Assembly: GCF_000246945.1 (NCBI RefSeq) | Contig: NZ_BAEX01000020.1 | Coordinates: forward strand, 1-41,458 | Origin: Myroides injenensis M09-0166 | GTDB taxonomy: Bacteria > Bacteroidota > Bacteroidia > Flavobacteriales > Flavobacteriaceae | Length of the DNA: 41,458 bases | Reading direction: 5' to 3' | Part shown: positions 17,178 through 25,000 of the stretch, in pieces | How the letters are laid out: the number at the start of each line of letters is the position of its first letter | Numbering within the stretch: the stretch's first letter is position 1 | Program-made: the position numbers and the translations under genes | Notes under the pieces: generated by a model | Databases searched by the model: none | Told to the model about the DNA's origin: nothing | The model's input: only the letters and a program-made list of their open reading frames with translations

Positions 17178-18392
17178 ATGTTAGATATAAAGGCAATAAG
17201 AAATGATTTTCCTATACTTGATGAGAAAGTGAATGGAAAACCTTTGGTGTATTTTGACAATGCAGCTACTGCTCAAAAACCACAAGTGGTAATCGATGCA
17301 ATTGCTGAATATTATGAAACTATAAATGCTAATATCCACAGAGGAGTTCATACTTTAAGCCAATTGGCTACTGACGCATATGAAATTGCAAGAAAAAAAG
17401 TACAACACCATATAAATGCAAAAGAAGATAGAGAGGTTATCTTTACTGCAGGAACTACATTTGGTATTAATTTAGTAGCAAGTGGTTTTGCTCGCTTATT
17501 AAAAGAAGGGGATGAGGTACTTATTTCTGCAATGGAGCACCACTCTAATATTGTTCCTTGGCAATTTGCATGTGAGCAGTCAGGAGCTACCCTTAAAGTC
17601 ATTCCTATGAATGAAAAAGGTGAGTTAGTGATGGAAGAGTTTGATAAGTTAATAAACGAAAAAACTAAAATAGTTGCTGTTACTCATATTTCAAATGCAT
17701 TGGGTACTATCAATCCTATCAAGAGAATTATTGATAAGGCGCACGAATATGGTGCAGCTGTGTTGATTGATGGAGCGCAAGCAACTCCACATGTTAAGCC
17801 TGATATGCAAGCATTAGACTGCGATTTTTATGTGTTTTCTGCTCATAAAATATGTGGACCTACTGGAACTGGTGTTTTATATGGAAAAGAAGAATGGCTT
17901 AATAAGTTACCACCATATCAAGGAGGAGGTGAAATGATTAAGACAGTTACTTTTGACAAAACTACTTTTGCATGTTTACCTCATAAGTTTGAAGCGGGTA
18001 CTCCTAACATAGCTGGAGGAATTGTATTAGGATGTGCCATTGATTATTTAAACAGTGTTGGTTTTGATAATATTGTAGCTTATGAACAAGAGTTATTAGA
18101 TTACGGAACTAAACGCTTATTGGAGATAGAAGGACTTAAAATTTATGGTACTTCTGATGATAAGGCATCTGTAATTTCATTCAATATAGAGGGGATTCAT
18201 CCTTACGATATTGGGGTAATAGTTGATAAATTAGGTGTAGCTGTGCGTACAGGTCATCATTGTACTCAACCTATTATGGACTTCTACGGAATTCCTGGAA
18301 CAGTGAGAGCTTCTTTTAGTTTTTATAATACTAAAGAAGAAATCGACACACTTGTCGAAGCAGTTAAGAAAGCTAAATCAATGCTTTCGTAG
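17178..18392 (+). CDS. sufS: Cysteine desulfurase SufS (group II)
   Basis: A 404-residue PLP-dependent cysteine desulfurase that takes sulfur from L-cysteine for Fe-S assembly and hands it to SufE. The PLP-binding Lys224 lies in FSAHKICGPTGTG. The persulfide-forming Cys362 is in VRTGHHCTQP, the group II arrangement. The N-terminus NDFPILDEKVNGKPLVYFDNAAT is diagnostic. It has its own promoter and heads sufS-sufE-DUF59-DUF2480-DUF3078. The sufABCD genes are on the same strand but 7.6 kb upstream. Confidence 0.97.
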   Translation: MLDIKAIRNDFPILDEKVNGKPLVYFDNAATAQKPQVVIDAIAEYYETINANIHRGVHTLSQLATDAYEIARKKVQHHINAKEDREVIFTAGTTFGINLVASGFARLLKEGDEVLISAMEHHSNIVPWQFACEQSGATLKVIPMNEKGELVMEEFDKLINEKTKIVAVTHISNALGTINPIKRIIDKAHEYGAAVLIDGAQATPHVKPDMQALDCDFYVFSAHKICGPTGTGVLYGKEEWLNKLPPYQGGGEMIKTVTFDKTTFACLPHKFEAGTPNIAGGIVLGCAIDYLNSVGFDNIVAYEQELLDYGTKRLLEIEGLKIYGTSDDKASVISFNIEGIHPYDIGVIVDKLGVAVRTGHHCTQPIMDFYGIPGTVRASFSFYNTKEEIDTLVEAVKKAKSMLS

Positions 18393-18418
18393 TTTAAGAA
18401 TAAAAAATAATACAGAAT

Positions 18419-18841
18419 ATGACAATAAAAGAAGCACAAGAGGAGATAATTGATGAATTTTCAATGTTTGATGATTGGATGCAACGCTACGAGTATATCA
18501 TTGAATTAGGCAAAAGTCTTCCAATAATCGATGAAAAGTATCAAGTAGAGGAGAACCTGATTAAGGGCTGTCAATCTCAAGTATGGCTTCATGCTGAAGA
18601 AAAAGACGGCAAGATATGTTTTACGGCTAATAGCGATGCTATTTTGACAAAAGGTATTATTGCTATTTTGATACGCGTTTTTTCTAATCAAAATCCAGAA
18701 TCAATTGTCAATGCTGATATGTCTTTTATTGACGAAATAGGGTTGAAAGAGCATTTGTCTCCTACTAGAGCCAATGGACTTGTTTCAATGATTAAACAGA
18801 TTAAAATGTATGCTTTAGCATATCAAGCTAAACAAAATTAA
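18419..18841 (+). CDS. sufE: Sulfur acceptor protein SufE
   Basis: A 140-residue SufE that accepts persulfide sulfur from SufS and passes it to SufB, stimulating the desulfurase. The acceptor Cys51 is in LIKGCQSQVWL, the family signature. Length matches the family. It begins 26 bases after sufS and ends 8 bases before the DUF59 gene, consistent with one operon. Confidence 0.96.
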   Translation: MTIKEAQEEIIDEFSMFDDWMQRYEYIIELGKSLPIIDEKYQVEENLIKGCQSQVWLHAEEKDGKICFTANSDAILTKGIIAILIRVFSNQNPESIVNADMSFIDEIGLKEHLSPTRANGLVSMIKQIKMYALAYQAKQN

Positions 18842-18849
18842 GATTAGGT

Positions 18850-19170
18850 ATGGAAGAAATAGATGTACAACAATTAGGCGAGAATATCGTAAGAGTTTTA
18901 AAAACAGTTTACGATCCTGAAATCCCAGTAGATATTTACGAACTAGGATTAATCTATGATGTTTTTGTGAATGAAACTAATGATGTAAAAATCCTGATGA
19001 CTTTAACTTCTCCTAACTGTCCAGTAGCAGAAACATTGCCAATGGAAGTTGAAGAAAAGATTAAATCAATCGATGAAGTAAAGGGAGTAGAAATTGAATT
19101 AACTTTTGAACCTGCTTGGACAAAAGATTTAATGAGCGAAGAAGCGAAACTTGAATTAGGAATGTTATAA
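18850..19170 (+). CDS. DUF59/MIP18-family Fe-S maturation protein (SufT-like)
   Basis: A 106-residue single-domain DUF59 (MIP18) protein. The signature VYDPEIPVDIYELGLIYDV and the later TSPNCPVAETLP with its conserved Cys are both present. Members help mature Fe-S proteins, and stand-alone versions next to suf genes are often called SufT. It is tightly packed between sufE (8-base gap) and the DUF2480 gene (1-base gap), which supports a role in the same pathway. The exact client proteins are not predictable. Confidence 0.93.
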   Translation: MEEIDVQQLGENIVRVLKTVYDPEIPVDIYELGLIYDVFVNETNDVKILMTLTSPNCPVAETLPMEVEEKIKSIDEVKGVEIELTFEPAWTKDLMSEEAKLELGML

Positions 19171-19171
19171 T

Positions 19172-19687
19172 ATGGAGGGAGAAATCATTAATAAAGTTGC
19201 AAATAGCGCTTTAAAGGTTTTTGATTTAGAGGACTATTATCCTACTAATCCTCGTATGGAGATTGATATTGCACAGTGGCTTTACGAAGGTTTTGTGTTA
19301 AGAGAGAAAGAGTTCAGAGCTGCTTTAAAGGAAGTCGATTGGGCGCTTTATCAAGATGCTTTTGTAGGACTTTATTGTTCGACAGACGCTATATTACCAG
19401 GTTGGGCGTATATGCTTTTGACAAGTCATCTTCAGCCAGTAGCAAAGAGAATCTTTCTTGGTGATAGACACCATTTAGAAAAATCAATCTATCAAGAAAT
19501 ACTTTTTAACATTGATTATAATGAATATAATGATTTACCAGTCATTGTTAAAGGATGTTCTAAGAAAGAGATTCCTGAGGAAGCATATGTTCTAGTAACA
19601 CAGTTGATGATGAATCACGCTAGATCAGTAATGTTTGGAGAAGCTTGTTCGGCTGTTCCTGTTTTTAAACGTACTGTCAAAAAATAA
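19172..19687 (+). CDS. DUF2480 family protein of unknown function
   Basis: A 171-residue protein matching the Bacteroidota-restricted DUF2480 family as I recall it: it contains VDWALYQDAFVGLYCSTDAI followed by PGWAYMLL, and a C-terminal KGCSKKEIPEEAYV. No signal peptide or membrane segment is evident, so it is probably cytoplasmic. It starts one base after the DUF59 gene. Such proteins regularly accompany sufS-sufE in flavobacteria, so a role in Fe-S assembly is a reasonable but unproven inference. Cysteines in YCSTD, KGCSK and EACSA could be functional. Confidence 0.85.
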   Translation: MEGEIINKVANSALKVFDLEDYYPTNPRMEIDIAQWLYEGFVLREKEFRAALKEVDWALYQDAFVGLYCSTDAILPGWAYMLLTSHLQPVAKRIFLGDRHHLEKSIYQEILFNIDYNEYNDLPVIVKGCSKKEIPEEAYVLVTQLMMNHARSVMFGEACSAVPVFKRTVKK

Positions 19688-19743
19688 TATGTTTTTTTGC
19701 GTTTTTAGTCTATAGTCAGTACTTTTGACTAAAAATTAACAAT

Positions 19744-20589
19744 ATGAAAAAAGTTTTATTAGGATTAGCTACGCTTTTCGCAATTTATTCAACTCAAGCT
19801 CAGGAAACTGAATCTAAGGATGAAGTACAACCTTGGACATCAAAAGGTAACTTTGCTCTTTTAGTAAGTCAGTCAAGTTTTTCTAATTGGCAAGCAGGTG
19901 GAGATAACAATTTCTCTGGAAACTTGAATGTTAATTATGACTTGAATTATAAAAGTGATGATTGGAATTGGGATAACAAAGTAATAGTAAATTATGGTCT
20001 TACTAAATTAAAAGGGGAAGATCAAAAGAAAACAAATGACCGTCTAGAGTTAAATTCATTACTAGGGAAAAAAGCAACAGGTAATTGGTATTACTCAGCT
20101 TTTTTAAATTTTAAAACTCAAATGGATTCAGGTAATGATAAAGATGGTATTAGAAACTCACATTTCTTTTCTCCTGCTTACTTGCAAATTGGACCTGGTT
20201 TATTATGGAAGAAATCTGATGATCTAAAAGTTAATATTGCTCCTGCAACTTCAAGATTTATTTTTGTACATAAACATTTCACTGAATTTGGAGATGCTTT
20301 TGGTGTAGAGAAAGGGAAGTCTATGGAATATCAACTGGGGATGTCTATTAATGCATATTATAAGTTGAATTTAATGGAGAATGTTTCAGCAGAAAATATT
20401 CTTAACTTATATTCTAACTATTTAGATAAACCTGCAAATATTGTAATGGATTATCAGTTAAACATTGTAATGAAGATTAATAAATATCTAAGTACAAACT
20501 TTACTTTCCAAGCAGTCTATGATGACGAAGCTTATAAAGGTTTCCAAGTTAGAGAAGTGTTAGGAGTAGGGCTTAGCTATAATTTCTAA
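19744..20589 (+). CDS. DUF3078 outer-membrane-like beta protein
   Basis: A 281-residue exported protein. It has a cleavable signal (MKKVLLGLATLFAIYSTQAQ) and then alternating beta-strand sequence rich in Asn, Asp, Trp and Tyr, ending in VGLSYNF, a C-terminal aromatic typical of outer-membrane beta-barrels. The block WTSKGNFALLVSQSSFSNWQAGGDNN is characteristic of DUF3078. It is the last gene after sufS-sufE-DUF59-DUF2480 (56-base gap) and is followed by a strong terminator. Function is unknown. A role linked to iron or Fe-S metabolism is suggested only by position. Confidence 0.85.
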   Translation: MKKVLLGLATLFAIYSTQAQETESKDEVQPWTSKGNFALLVSQSSFSNWQAGGDNNFSGNLNVNYDLNYKSDDWNWDNKVIVNYGLTKLKGEDQKKTNDRLELNSLLGKKATGNWYYSAFLNFKTQMDSGNDKDGIRNSHFFSPAYLQIGPGLLWKKSDDLKVNIAPATSRFIFVHKHFTEFGDAFGVEKGKSMEYQLGMSINAYYKLNLMENVSAENILNLYSNYLDKPANIVMDYQLNIVMKINKYLSTNFTFQAVYDDEAYKGFQVREVLGVGLSYNF

Positions 20590-20611
20590 ACAAATAATTT
20601 CAAAAAATAAC

Positions 20612-20645
20612 AAAAAGCGTTTGATGAATTCATCAAACGCTTTTT
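20612..20645. terminator. Perfectly palindromic bidirectional terminator
   Basis: A 34-base perfect palindrome (each half AAAAAGCGTTTGATGAA) with A-tract on the left and T-tract on the right. It lies between the convergent DUF3078 and asnA genes and can serve both. Confidence 0.92.
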
Positions 20646-20648
20646 CTA

Positions 20649-21653
20649 TTATAATAGGTTTATTCCTTTTTCTAATGCTTGTTGTCGCACAGAATCTGGC
20701 CATATACTTGCTTGTACTTCTCCGATATGTTTTTTCTTCAGTAAGAACATACAAATTCGCGATTGACCTAATCCACCACCTATTGATAATGGAAGTTCAT
20801 TCTGCAGGAGTAGACTGTGGTAAAACAGATTTTGTTTATCCAGTGAATCAGTAATTGTTAATTGATGTTGCAATGCTTTTTTATCAACTCTTATTCCCAT
20901 AGATGAAAGTTCTAATGAACTATTTAATGTTTCATTCCAAACAAGTAAATCACCATTTAAACCAGCATAACCATCTTCTGTTGTACTGCTCCAATCATCG
21001 TAATCACTAGATCTACTGTCGTGAGGTTTTCCGTCAGATAGTTTATTGCCAATTCCTATAATAAATACAGCTCCATATTCTTTCGCAATTGCATGTTCTC
21101 TTTCTTTTGGAGATAATGTAGGATACAATTGTAAAAGTTGCTCAGAATGGATAAAAGATATGATTTTTGGCAATGTAGGTGCGATACCATAAGTCTCCCA
21201 CACTTTCTGTTCTGTATCCAAAAGAGTTTGATAAATTTTTCTCACAATATTTTTGAGATAGCTAAGTGTTCGGTTAGTTTCATCAATTTTCAATTCCCAA
21301 TCCCATTGGTCAACATAAATAGAGTGAATGGGACTACTATCTTCATCTGGTCTCAGGGCTCTCATATCAGTTAAAATACCTTCATGAGTAGATAACTCTA
21401 GTTCTTTCAATCTAATTCTTTTCCACTTTGCTAGTGAATGTACAACTACTCCACGATTATTATTAAGAAATTTTACAGGAAATGAGACAGGACGCTCAAT
21501 ACCGTTCAAGTCATCATTGATTCCTGTTCCTTCATTAACAATCATTGGTGACGAAATAGGATACAAGTTCAATGCATTGCACAATTTTTCGGTGAAATGT
21601 TTTTTCACTAATGCAATGGATTCTTCGGTTTGTAAAATTTCTTTTTTACGCAT
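20649..21653 (-). CDS. asnA: Aspartate--ammonia ligase (ammonia-dependent asparagine synthetase A)
   Basis: A 334-residue AsnA, which makes asparagine from aspartate, ammonia and ATP. It aligns over its whole length with the E. coli enzyme as I remember it: GTGINDDLNGIERPV, VVHSLAKWKR, MRALRPDEDSSPIHSIYVDQWDWE, AIAKEYGAVFIIGIG, LNGDLLVWN, ELSSMGIRVD and GGGLGQSRICMFLL. These blocks form the aminoacyl-tRNA-synthetase-like class II active site. The start MRKKEILQTEESI is chosen because it matches the family N-terminus and lies just after an intrinsic terminator. The upstream leader contains an Asn-rich 30-codon ORF and alternative RNA hairpins, so expression is probably controlled by transcription attenuation in response to asparagine supply. 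Downstream is a shared terminator. Confidence 0.96.
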   Translation of the reverse strand: MRKKEILQTEESIALVKKHFTEKLCNALNLYPISSPMIVNEGTGINDDLNGIERPVSFPVKFLNNNRGVVVHSLAKWKRIRLKELELSTHEGILTDMRALRPDEDSSPIHSIYVDQWDWELKIDETNRTLSYLKNIVRKIYQTLLDTEQKVWETYGIAPTLPKIISFIHSEQLLQLYPTLSPKEREHAIAKEYGAVFIIGIGNKLSDGKPHDSRSSDYDDWSSTTEDGYAGLNGDLLVWNETLNSSLELSSMGIRVDKKALQHQLTITDSLDKQNLFYHSLLLQNELPLSIGGGLGQSRICMFLLKKKHIGEVQASIWPDSVRQQALEKGINLL

Positions 21654-21680
21654 AATATGTAGTTTTAAAAAGTTTAGGAC

Positions 21681-21710
21681 AAAAAAAAAGCTCCTCGAAG
21701 AGGAGCTTTT
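21681..21710 (-). terminator. Intrinsic terminator (3:4 hairpin) immediately upstream of asnA
   Basis: On the minus strand, stem GCTCCTC / GAGGAGC (21706-21700 / 21696-21690) with a TTC loop, extended by four A-T pairs and followed by nine T. It ends 27 bases before the asnA ATG and about 208 bases after hflX, a position expected for an attenuator rather than a simple hflX terminator. Confidence 0.93.
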
Positions 21711-21790
21711 AAACGGATAATGAAATAATATATAATTAACTTAAATCAATAACAATAGCTTCCCTCTTCGAATCGTGACCACAATTCAAA
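21695..21790 (-). promoter_or_regulatory. asnA attenuator: mutually exclusive 1:2, 2:3 and 3:4 RNA pairings
   Basis: Minus-strand coordinates. Segment 1 TTTGAATTG (21790-21782) pairs with CGATTCGAA (21775-21767) around the loop TGGTCA. Segment 2 TCGAAGAGGGAAGCT (21771-21757) pairs with segment 3 AGCTCCTCTTCGA (21707-21695): nine continuous pairs, a 2-base bulge, then four more. Segment 3 also forms the 5' arm of the terminator (3:4). Segment 1 overlaps the last Asn codons of the leader ORF. A ribosome stalled on Asn codons would mask segment 1, free segment 2 and let 2:3 form, preventing termination. With ample Asn-tRNA, 1:2 and 3:4 form and transcription stops. The pairings are seen in the sequence; the mechanism is inferred. 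Confidence 0.82.
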
Positions 21791-21828
21791 TTATTATTAG
21801 AGAAATTATTGTTTATTGATAGATACAT
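21736..21828 (-). CDS. Asn-rich 30-residue leader peptide of asnA
   Basis: ATG at 21828, stop TAA at 21738-21736. The peptide begins MYLSI, then residues 6-15 read NNNFSNNNLN, and it ends EAIVIDLS. Seven of its 30 residues are Asn, all within ten codons, upstream of the asparagine synthetase gene. A short A/G-rich stretch (AAGAAAAGA) precedes the ATG, as in other genes here. A possible -7 element TACTTTTA lies about 30 bases upstream (21864-21857), identical to the one I assign to recA. The peptide itself needs no function; its Asn codons would act as the sensor of charged tRNA-Asn. It is too short for normal gene finding. Confidence 0.8.
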   Translation of the reverse strand: MYLSINNNFSNNNLNCGHDSKREAIVIDLS

Positions 21829-21917
21829 ATAATCTTTTCTTGTTATTCTATAATTGTAAAAGTAATAAAAAAATGATTACTAAACTTTTTGATTTCAAAA
21901 ATTTATTAACAATTAAG

Positions 21918-23150
21918 TTATTCTTCCGCATCAGGACCTATTAAATGGTCATAATCTGGGTATAAAAAATTGTTGTAAGGGAAACGTGTAATGTGTATAG
22001 ATCTTACTGTTTCGTATACTTTTTTTCTAAATTCTTCAAAGTTTTCTTTATTTGTAGCAGATATAAAAATAGCATTCTGTTCACCCACTTTATTCATCCA
22101 CGTTTTCTTCCATTCCTCAATAGTGTAATGTCTAGAAGTACGTTCTGTCATTAAATCATCTTCTTCTATTACATCTGGTTCATAAGCATCAATCTTATTA
22201 AAAACCATTATAGTTGGTTTGTCATTACTCTTGATGTCTTTTAAAATTTCATTTACAGATGCAATATGATCTTCAAAATCGTGATGAGAAATATCCACAA
22301 CATGTAGTAGTAAATCAGCTTCTCTTACTTCATCAAGGGTACTTTTAAAGGATTCTACTAACTGCGTAGGTAATTTTCTTATAAATCCTACAGTGTCAGA
22401 AAGAAGGAAAGGTAAATTACCTATAACAATCTTTCTTACAGTTGTATCAAGTGTAGCAAATAGTTTGTTTTCAACGAATACTTCGCTTTTTCCAATGCTA
22501 TTCATTAATGTTGATTTACCAACATTGGTATATCCCACTAAAGCAACTCTAATCATTGCGCCTCTATTACTTCTCTGTGAAGCCATCTGCTTATCAATGA
22601 CTTTTAACTTTTCACGTAATAGGGTGATGCGATCGCGCACTATACGTCTATCTGTTTCTATTTCTGTTTCTCCAGGTCCACGCATTCCAATACCACCACG
22701 CTGTCTCTCTAAGTGAGTCCACATACCTGATAGTCTAGGTAGCAGATATTGAAACTGTGCTAGCTCAACTTGTGTTCGGGCATATGAAGTTTGTGCTCTT
22801 TGTGCAAATATATCTAGGATAAGATTTGTACGGTCTAGTACTTTACAATCTAATATTTTTGAAATGTTTTTTTGTTGTGCAGGAGATAACTCATCATCAA
22901 AAATAACAGTATGAATATCATTTTCTACGATATAGTGATGTATCTCCTCCATTTTCCCTGTCCCTACAAACGTTTTTGGATTTGGCTTATCCATTTTTTG
23001 TGTAAAACGTTTGAAGACTTCACCACCTGCTGTAAAGGTCAAGAATTCTAATTCGTCTAAATATTCATTAAGTTTTGACTCATCTTGATCTTGTGTAATA
23101 ATACCAACTATTACAGAACGTTCAAAATTTGTTTCTTCTCTATCAATCAT
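21918..23150 (-). CDS. hflX: Ribosome-associated GTPase HflX
   Basis: A 410-residue HflX, a GTPase that binds the large ribosomal subunit and splits stalled or idle ribosomes. The HflX-specific N-terminal domain (VFDDELSPAQQKNISKIL-like block and DRTNLILDIFAQRAQT) precedes the linker with RGGIGMRGPGETEIETDRR. The G domain has G1 GYTNVGKST at residues 206-214, G3 DTVGFIRKLP at about 252, and G4 NKID at about 324. A short C-terminal extension ends in acidic residues. Its own promoter is visible upstream. It precedes asnA on the same strand but is separated by the attenuator leader. Confidence 0.96.
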   Translation of the reverse strand: MIDREETNFERSVIVGIITQDQDESKLNEYLDELEFLTFTAGGEVFKRFTQKMDKPNPKTFVGTGKMEEIHHYIVENDIHTVIFDDELSPAQQKNISKILDCKVLDRTNLILDIFAQRAQTSYARTQVELAQFQYLLPRLSGMWTHLERQRGGIGMRGPGETEIETDRRIVRDRITLLREKLKVIDKQMASQRSNRGAMIRVALVGYTNVGKSTLMNSIGKSEVFVENKLFATLDTTVRKIVIGNLPFLLSDTVGFIRKLPTQLVESFKSTLDEVREADLLLHVVDISHHDFEDHIASVNEILKDIKSNDKPTIMVFNKIDAYEPDVIEEDDLMTERTSRHYTIEEWKKTWMNKVGEQNAIFISATNKENFEEFRKKVYETVRSIHITRFPYNNFLYPDYDHLIGPDAEE

Positions 23151-23606
23151 ATAACTATATTATAATACAAAATTACTAAAAATGTTAGATGATATTACAA
23201 ATCGACTAAAATACCTTTTCTTTTGCATGGATATAAGATATTTAGGTCAGTCAATTTATCTAATCAAAAGACGCTAAATAGAAAAAAGCGAATGTTTTGT
23301 TTTTTTTTATCTCAATTTTCTAATTAAAATTTGTGGTTAAACTATACACATTTAGTACTTTAAAAGTATTGGATTATGTACTATATTTTTTTTGTATGGC
23401 AAAATCACATTTCTGTCAATAAATTAAATTTAAAACCAGACAGTTAAGTGTTTTTCTATAATTTATAAATTGCTAAATCTCTTTAAATCAATTAATTTAA
23501 GATATTTTTAAAAGAGTAGCACAAGTTTTTCAGTATCTTGGTCTTAAATATTAGGTACGTTTATTGTATTACTTTATCTAATATATAGTGATAAAAGGAA
23601 TTAGAT
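23151..23606. other. 456-bp region between divergent hflX and the Ser-rich protein gene
   Basis: It contains the hflX promoter at its left end. Upstream of the Ser-rich gene I see only an imperfect -7 candidate (TATCTTGG). No gene or strong structure is evident in the rest, which is very AT-rich. Confidence 0.6.
23168..23201 (-). promoter_or_regulatory. Promoter for hflX
   Basis: On the minus strand, TTTG (23201-23198), 22 bases, then TAATTTTG (23175-23168), which ends 17 bases before the hflX ATG; a short leader of about 13-15 bases is expected. Confidence 0.6.
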
Positions 23607-24947
23607 ATGAAAGTTTTAAGATATTTTTGGTTTGTTTTTTTAATTGTAGGAATGACAAATATTTCTGCACAAAAAACAACGGTGACTGCTAATAGCTATG
23701 ACATTAGCGACAATCTCGACTTGCAAGCAATTGCTTCTATTTTTGGTGAATCTTCAGATTTAGAAGATTTTGAGTTTCGTCTAAATAACCCTGAATTGCG
23801 TATTTCTAATTTAGATTTGAATAAAGACGGATATGTAGATTATCTACGTGTTGTGGAATTAGTTGAAGGAAATACCCATTTAATTGTGTTGCAAGCAGTA
23901 TTGGGAAGAGATAAATATCAAGATGTTGCTACTATTGAGGTAGAGAAAGATCAGCGAAAAGGGAATGTATATGTACAAGTAGTAGGTAATTCATACTTAT
24001 ATGGAGCAAATTATATTTATGAGCCCGTATATATTAGTACACCTCCATTAATATCACTATTCTGGTCTACTTCATATCGACCATATTATTCATCGTGGTA
24101 TTGGGATTATTATCCAGATTATTATTATAATTACTCACCTTATGCAACCTCTCGTTATGTAACTCATATTCATACACACATCAATTATAGCAATAATTAT
24201 TTCTACCATCCTTATCGCTATAGTAGTAAAGCTGAGCAAATGTATTCAAACTCGAGAAATAATTATTATGAAAGCCAAAACCCTAATGAATCTTTTGATT
24301 CTAGATATGGTAATCAATATACTAATCGTTTTGAAGCTGCAAAGGATAGAAGAGATGGTTCTACGAGAAGTGCTTATTCAGTAAGTGGAACTAACGGTAA
24401 TACAAATAGTAATTCTAATTATAGAGATATTAACCAAGTAGAAGGAAGTAGATCTTCTTATACTACTAGCAATAATGATGGTGATTATTCGCGTGGAAGC
24501 AGTATTAGTGATAATACAACGGATGGTCGTTCTTCGTTTTCTACGGGTAGTAATCGTTCTACTTATAGTAATAGTCGCTCTTCTTATACAAGGGGAAATG
24601 CCTCAGGTAATACTACTAATACTTCAGGTAACTATAGTCGATCATCTTACCAAACAAACGGAAGTACTTCTTCGTCAAATAGTAGATCATCTTATCCAAG
24701 TAGCAGTAATAGTTCATCAAGTTATAGTAGATCATCTTATCCAAGTAGCAGTAACAGTTCATCAAGTTATAGTAGATCATCTTATCCAAGTAGCAGTAAC
24801 AGTTCATCAAGTTATAGTAGATCATCTTATCCTAGTAGCAATAGCAGTTCATCAAGTTATAGTAGATCTTCTTATCCTAGCAGCAGCAGTAGCTCGTCTA
24901 CTAGCTCTAGATCTGGTAATCAAAGTAGATCATCTTATTCAAGATAA
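23607..24947 (+). CDS. Secreted protein with EF-hand-like N-domain and Ser/Tyr-rich tandem-repeat tail
   Basis: A 446-residue exported protein of unknown function. It has a signal peptide (MKVLRYFWFVFLIVGMTNISAQ) and a folded N-terminal region whose block ISNLDLNKDGYVDYLRVVE contains a DxNxDG calcium-loop-like motif. An aromatic stretch rich in Tyr and Trp follows (about residues 145-215). The rest is low-complexity Ser, Asn, Tyr and Arg, ending in near-identical 15-residue repeats (RSSYPSSSNSSSSYS type) encoded by a 45-bp tandem repeat. The N-terminal part resembles an uncharacterised family I recall in other flavobacteria, which also has a variable tail. The tail is probably disordered and could be an adhesive or wall-associated segment. 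It is followed by a strong shared terminator. Confidence 0.85.
   Translation: MKVLRYFWFVFLIVGMTNISAQKTTVTANSYDISDNLDLQAIASIFGESSDLEDFEFRLNNPELRISNLDLNKDGYVDYLRVVELVEGNTHLIVLQAVLGRDKYQDVATIEVEKDQRKGNVYVQVVGNSYLYGANYIYEPVYISTPPLISLFWSTSYRPYYSSWYWDYYPDYYYNYSPYATSRYVTHIHTHINYSNNYFYHPYRYSSKAEQMYSNSRNNYYESQNPNESFDSRYGNQYTNRFEAAKDRRDGSTRSAYSVSGTNGNTNSNSNYRDINQVEGSRSSYTTSNNDGDYSRGSSISDNTTDGRSSFSTGSNRSTYSNSRSSYTRGNASGNTTNTSGNYSRSSYQTNGSTSSSNSRSSYPSSSNSSSSYSRSSYPSSSNSSSSYSRSSYPSSSNSSSSYSRSSYPSSNSSSSSYSRSSYPSSSSSSSTSSRSGNQSRSSYSR
24681..24900 (+). repeat. 45-bp in-frame tandem repeat (about 4.9 copies)
   Basis: Units start at 24681, 24726, 24771, 24816 and 24861, each beginning AGTAGATCATCTTATCC or a close variant. 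The first four are almost identical; the fifth is degenerate. The period is a multiple of three, so copy-number change would lengthen or shorten the Ser/Tyr tail without a frameshift. Confidence 0.95.
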
Positions 24948-24949
24948 TA

Positions 24950-24990
24950 ATATACAAATAAGGCTGCCAAGGGCAGCCTTATTTGTATAT
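24950..24990. terminator. Bidirectional terminator between convergent genes
   Basis: A 19-bp perfect stem (core GGCTGCC/GGCAGCC at 24962-24968 and 24972-24978, extended by AT pairs) with loop AAG. It serves the Ser-rich gene on plus and the S1/P1 nuclease gene on minus. Confidence 0.9.
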
Positions 24991-25000
24991 ATTGAGATCA

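Noticed and set aside
21654-21917. T-box riboswitch upstream of asnA
   Set aside because: No stem with a specifier loop and no T-box sequence; the Asn-rich ORF with alternative hairpins explains the leader better.
24681-24900. CRISPR array
   Set aside because: The 45-bp units are contiguous without spacers and lie in frame within a coding sequence.
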